A stretch of 7,871 nucleotides of DNA from assembly GCA_029856635.1 (NCBI GenBank), contig JAHKLH010000071.1, positions 1 through 7,871 on the forward strand, given 5' to 3'. This DNA is from Candidatus Njordarchaeota archaeon (lineage in GTDB: Archaea; Asgardarchaeota; Njordarchaeia; Njordarchaeales; JAHKLH01). Both the position numbers and the translations under genes were made by a program. Below are positions 7,366-7,871 of this stretch, in pieces; position 1 is the first letter of the stretch, and the number at the start of each line of letters is the position of its first letter. Under the pieces are notes generated by a model, which saw only the letters and a list, made by a program, of their open reading frames with translations, made no database searches and was not told the origin of the DNA.

Positions 7366-7871
7366 GTGAGAATTATTCTAACAGATCTAATTAAAAAAGC
7401 GCGATTTTTCATAGGAGTTCTCGTGATTTTAATTCTAGTGTTCGTTTTTGAACCCCTTGTGATGAATACTATTGTTAGACTTTCAGATTTAAGATTATTT
7501 GCGTGGTCTCTAATAAGCTGGTACTCTTTTAAATACTTCTTAATGGGAATTCTATTCTCTATTCCATTCATAGTATTATCTTATCTTCTTTCGAGAGTAT
7601 TAGCATTGATAGTAATATTAGAAACAAAAATTAGGTTTTCTAAGATAATTTACATTAATAAATCCTTTGAAATTTCATTGTTTTCATATCTAGAATTCAG
7701 CTATCTTCTGTATGGACTCATACCAATGCTTATCAGAATTTTTTCTGTTTTCCCAGTAAATAAAGACGTAGTCACATTATATGTAACAATAGTGTTTTCG
7801 GTTATAATTTATGCACCATATATAATTCCTTTAATGGCTGCAATAGTTCTCCCTCTTGCATGGATTAGAGA
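7366..7871 (+). CDS. Multi-pass membrane protein of unknown family (3' end outside window)
   Basis: An uninterrupted frame of 168 codons runs from GTG 7366 to the right edge; an in-frame TAG at 7357-7359 limits the start to TTG 7363 or GTG 7366, and GTG fits the promoter spacing. The first 13 residues are amphipathic and basic (K10, K11, R13), then four hydrophobic stretches follow near residues 14-37, 57-85, 104-129 and 136-165, the last rich in Pro (P151, P155, P163). There is no lipobox, ATP-binding motif or catalytic signature. I do not recognise the family; a channel, transporter subunit or Yip1-like integral membrane protein are all conceivable. It is separated from the CDF gene by 162 bases and its own promoter, so co-transcription is unlikely. 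Codon use resembles its neighbours. Confidence 0.8.
   Translation, partial: MRIILTDLIKKARFFIGVLVILILVFVFEPLVMNTIVRLSDLRLFAWSLISWYSFKYFLMGILFSIPFIVLSYLLSRVLALIVILETKIRFSKIIYINKSFEISLFSYLEFSYLLYGLIPMLIRIFSVFPVNKDVVTLYVTIVFSVIIYAPYIIPLMAAIVLPLAWIR

Noticed and set aside
7350..7394. Short ATG-initiated 14-codon open frame just ahead of the third gene
   Set aside because: Its ATG falls only a few bases after the TATA box, upstream of the expected transcript start, so it is unlikely to be transcribed.
7353..7571. Reverse-strand 72-codon open frame near the right end
   Set aside because: It overlaps the promoter and first part of a forward frame with clear membrane-protein character and a good upstream TATA box; the reverse product shows no features.
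6251..7640. Shared word TTAGGTTTTC at 6251-6260 and 7631-7640, and TCATCAGAAA at 6099-6108 and 7326-7335
   Set aside because: Ten-base matches are expected in AT-rich DNA; the second TTAGGTTTTC lies within coding sequence and lacks the palindrome, and the first TCATCAGAAA is not followed by a TATA box.

Overview
The window is AT-rich and reads as part of an archaeal genome. The evidence is a giant surface protein anchored by a C-terminal transmembrane helix (no LPXTG or PEP-CTERM sorting signal), a very high density of N-x-S/T sequons, TATA-box promoters with purine-rich flanks, a probable leaderless GTG start, and frequent ATA (Ile) and AGA (Arg) codons. The lineage cannot be fixed from this sequence; Asgard archaea, Thermoplasmata-like Euryarchaeota and TACK-type archaea all remain possible.

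Positions 2-6049 are the 3' part (2015 codons) of one enormous open frame whose start lies upstream of the window. It encodes, in order: the tail of an Ig-like domain; a globular domain of about 310 residues with strongly patterned His/Asp/Glu/Trp motifs (HPRDW, EHENDMEG, EAKGH, WGWDDDD) and no function I can name; 19 consecutive Ig-like (Big_7-type) repeats with a period close to 86 residues; a short acidic/polar linker; and a terminal transmembrane helix with a basic tail. The picture is a long, probably glycosylated stalk holding a head domain far from the cell membrane.

Positions 6050-6291 are intergenic: pyrimidine-rich stretches that may end transcription, a 32-codon open frame I do not trust, and a small perfect inverted repeat just ahead of a TATA box. 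Positions 6319-7203 (possibly from 6292) encode a cation diffusion facilitator (CDF) metal/proton antiporter with intact transport-site residues but an altered cytosolic metal site.

After a 162-base gap with a good archaeal promoter, a gene starting at GTG 7366 runs off the right edge. It encodes a multi-pass membrane protein of unrecognised family. All three genes are on the + strand, but each gap is large and the second and third genes have their own promoter-like sequences, so they look like separate transcription units. Nothing in the sequence links them functionally. No RNA genes, CRISPR arrays or mobile elements were seen.
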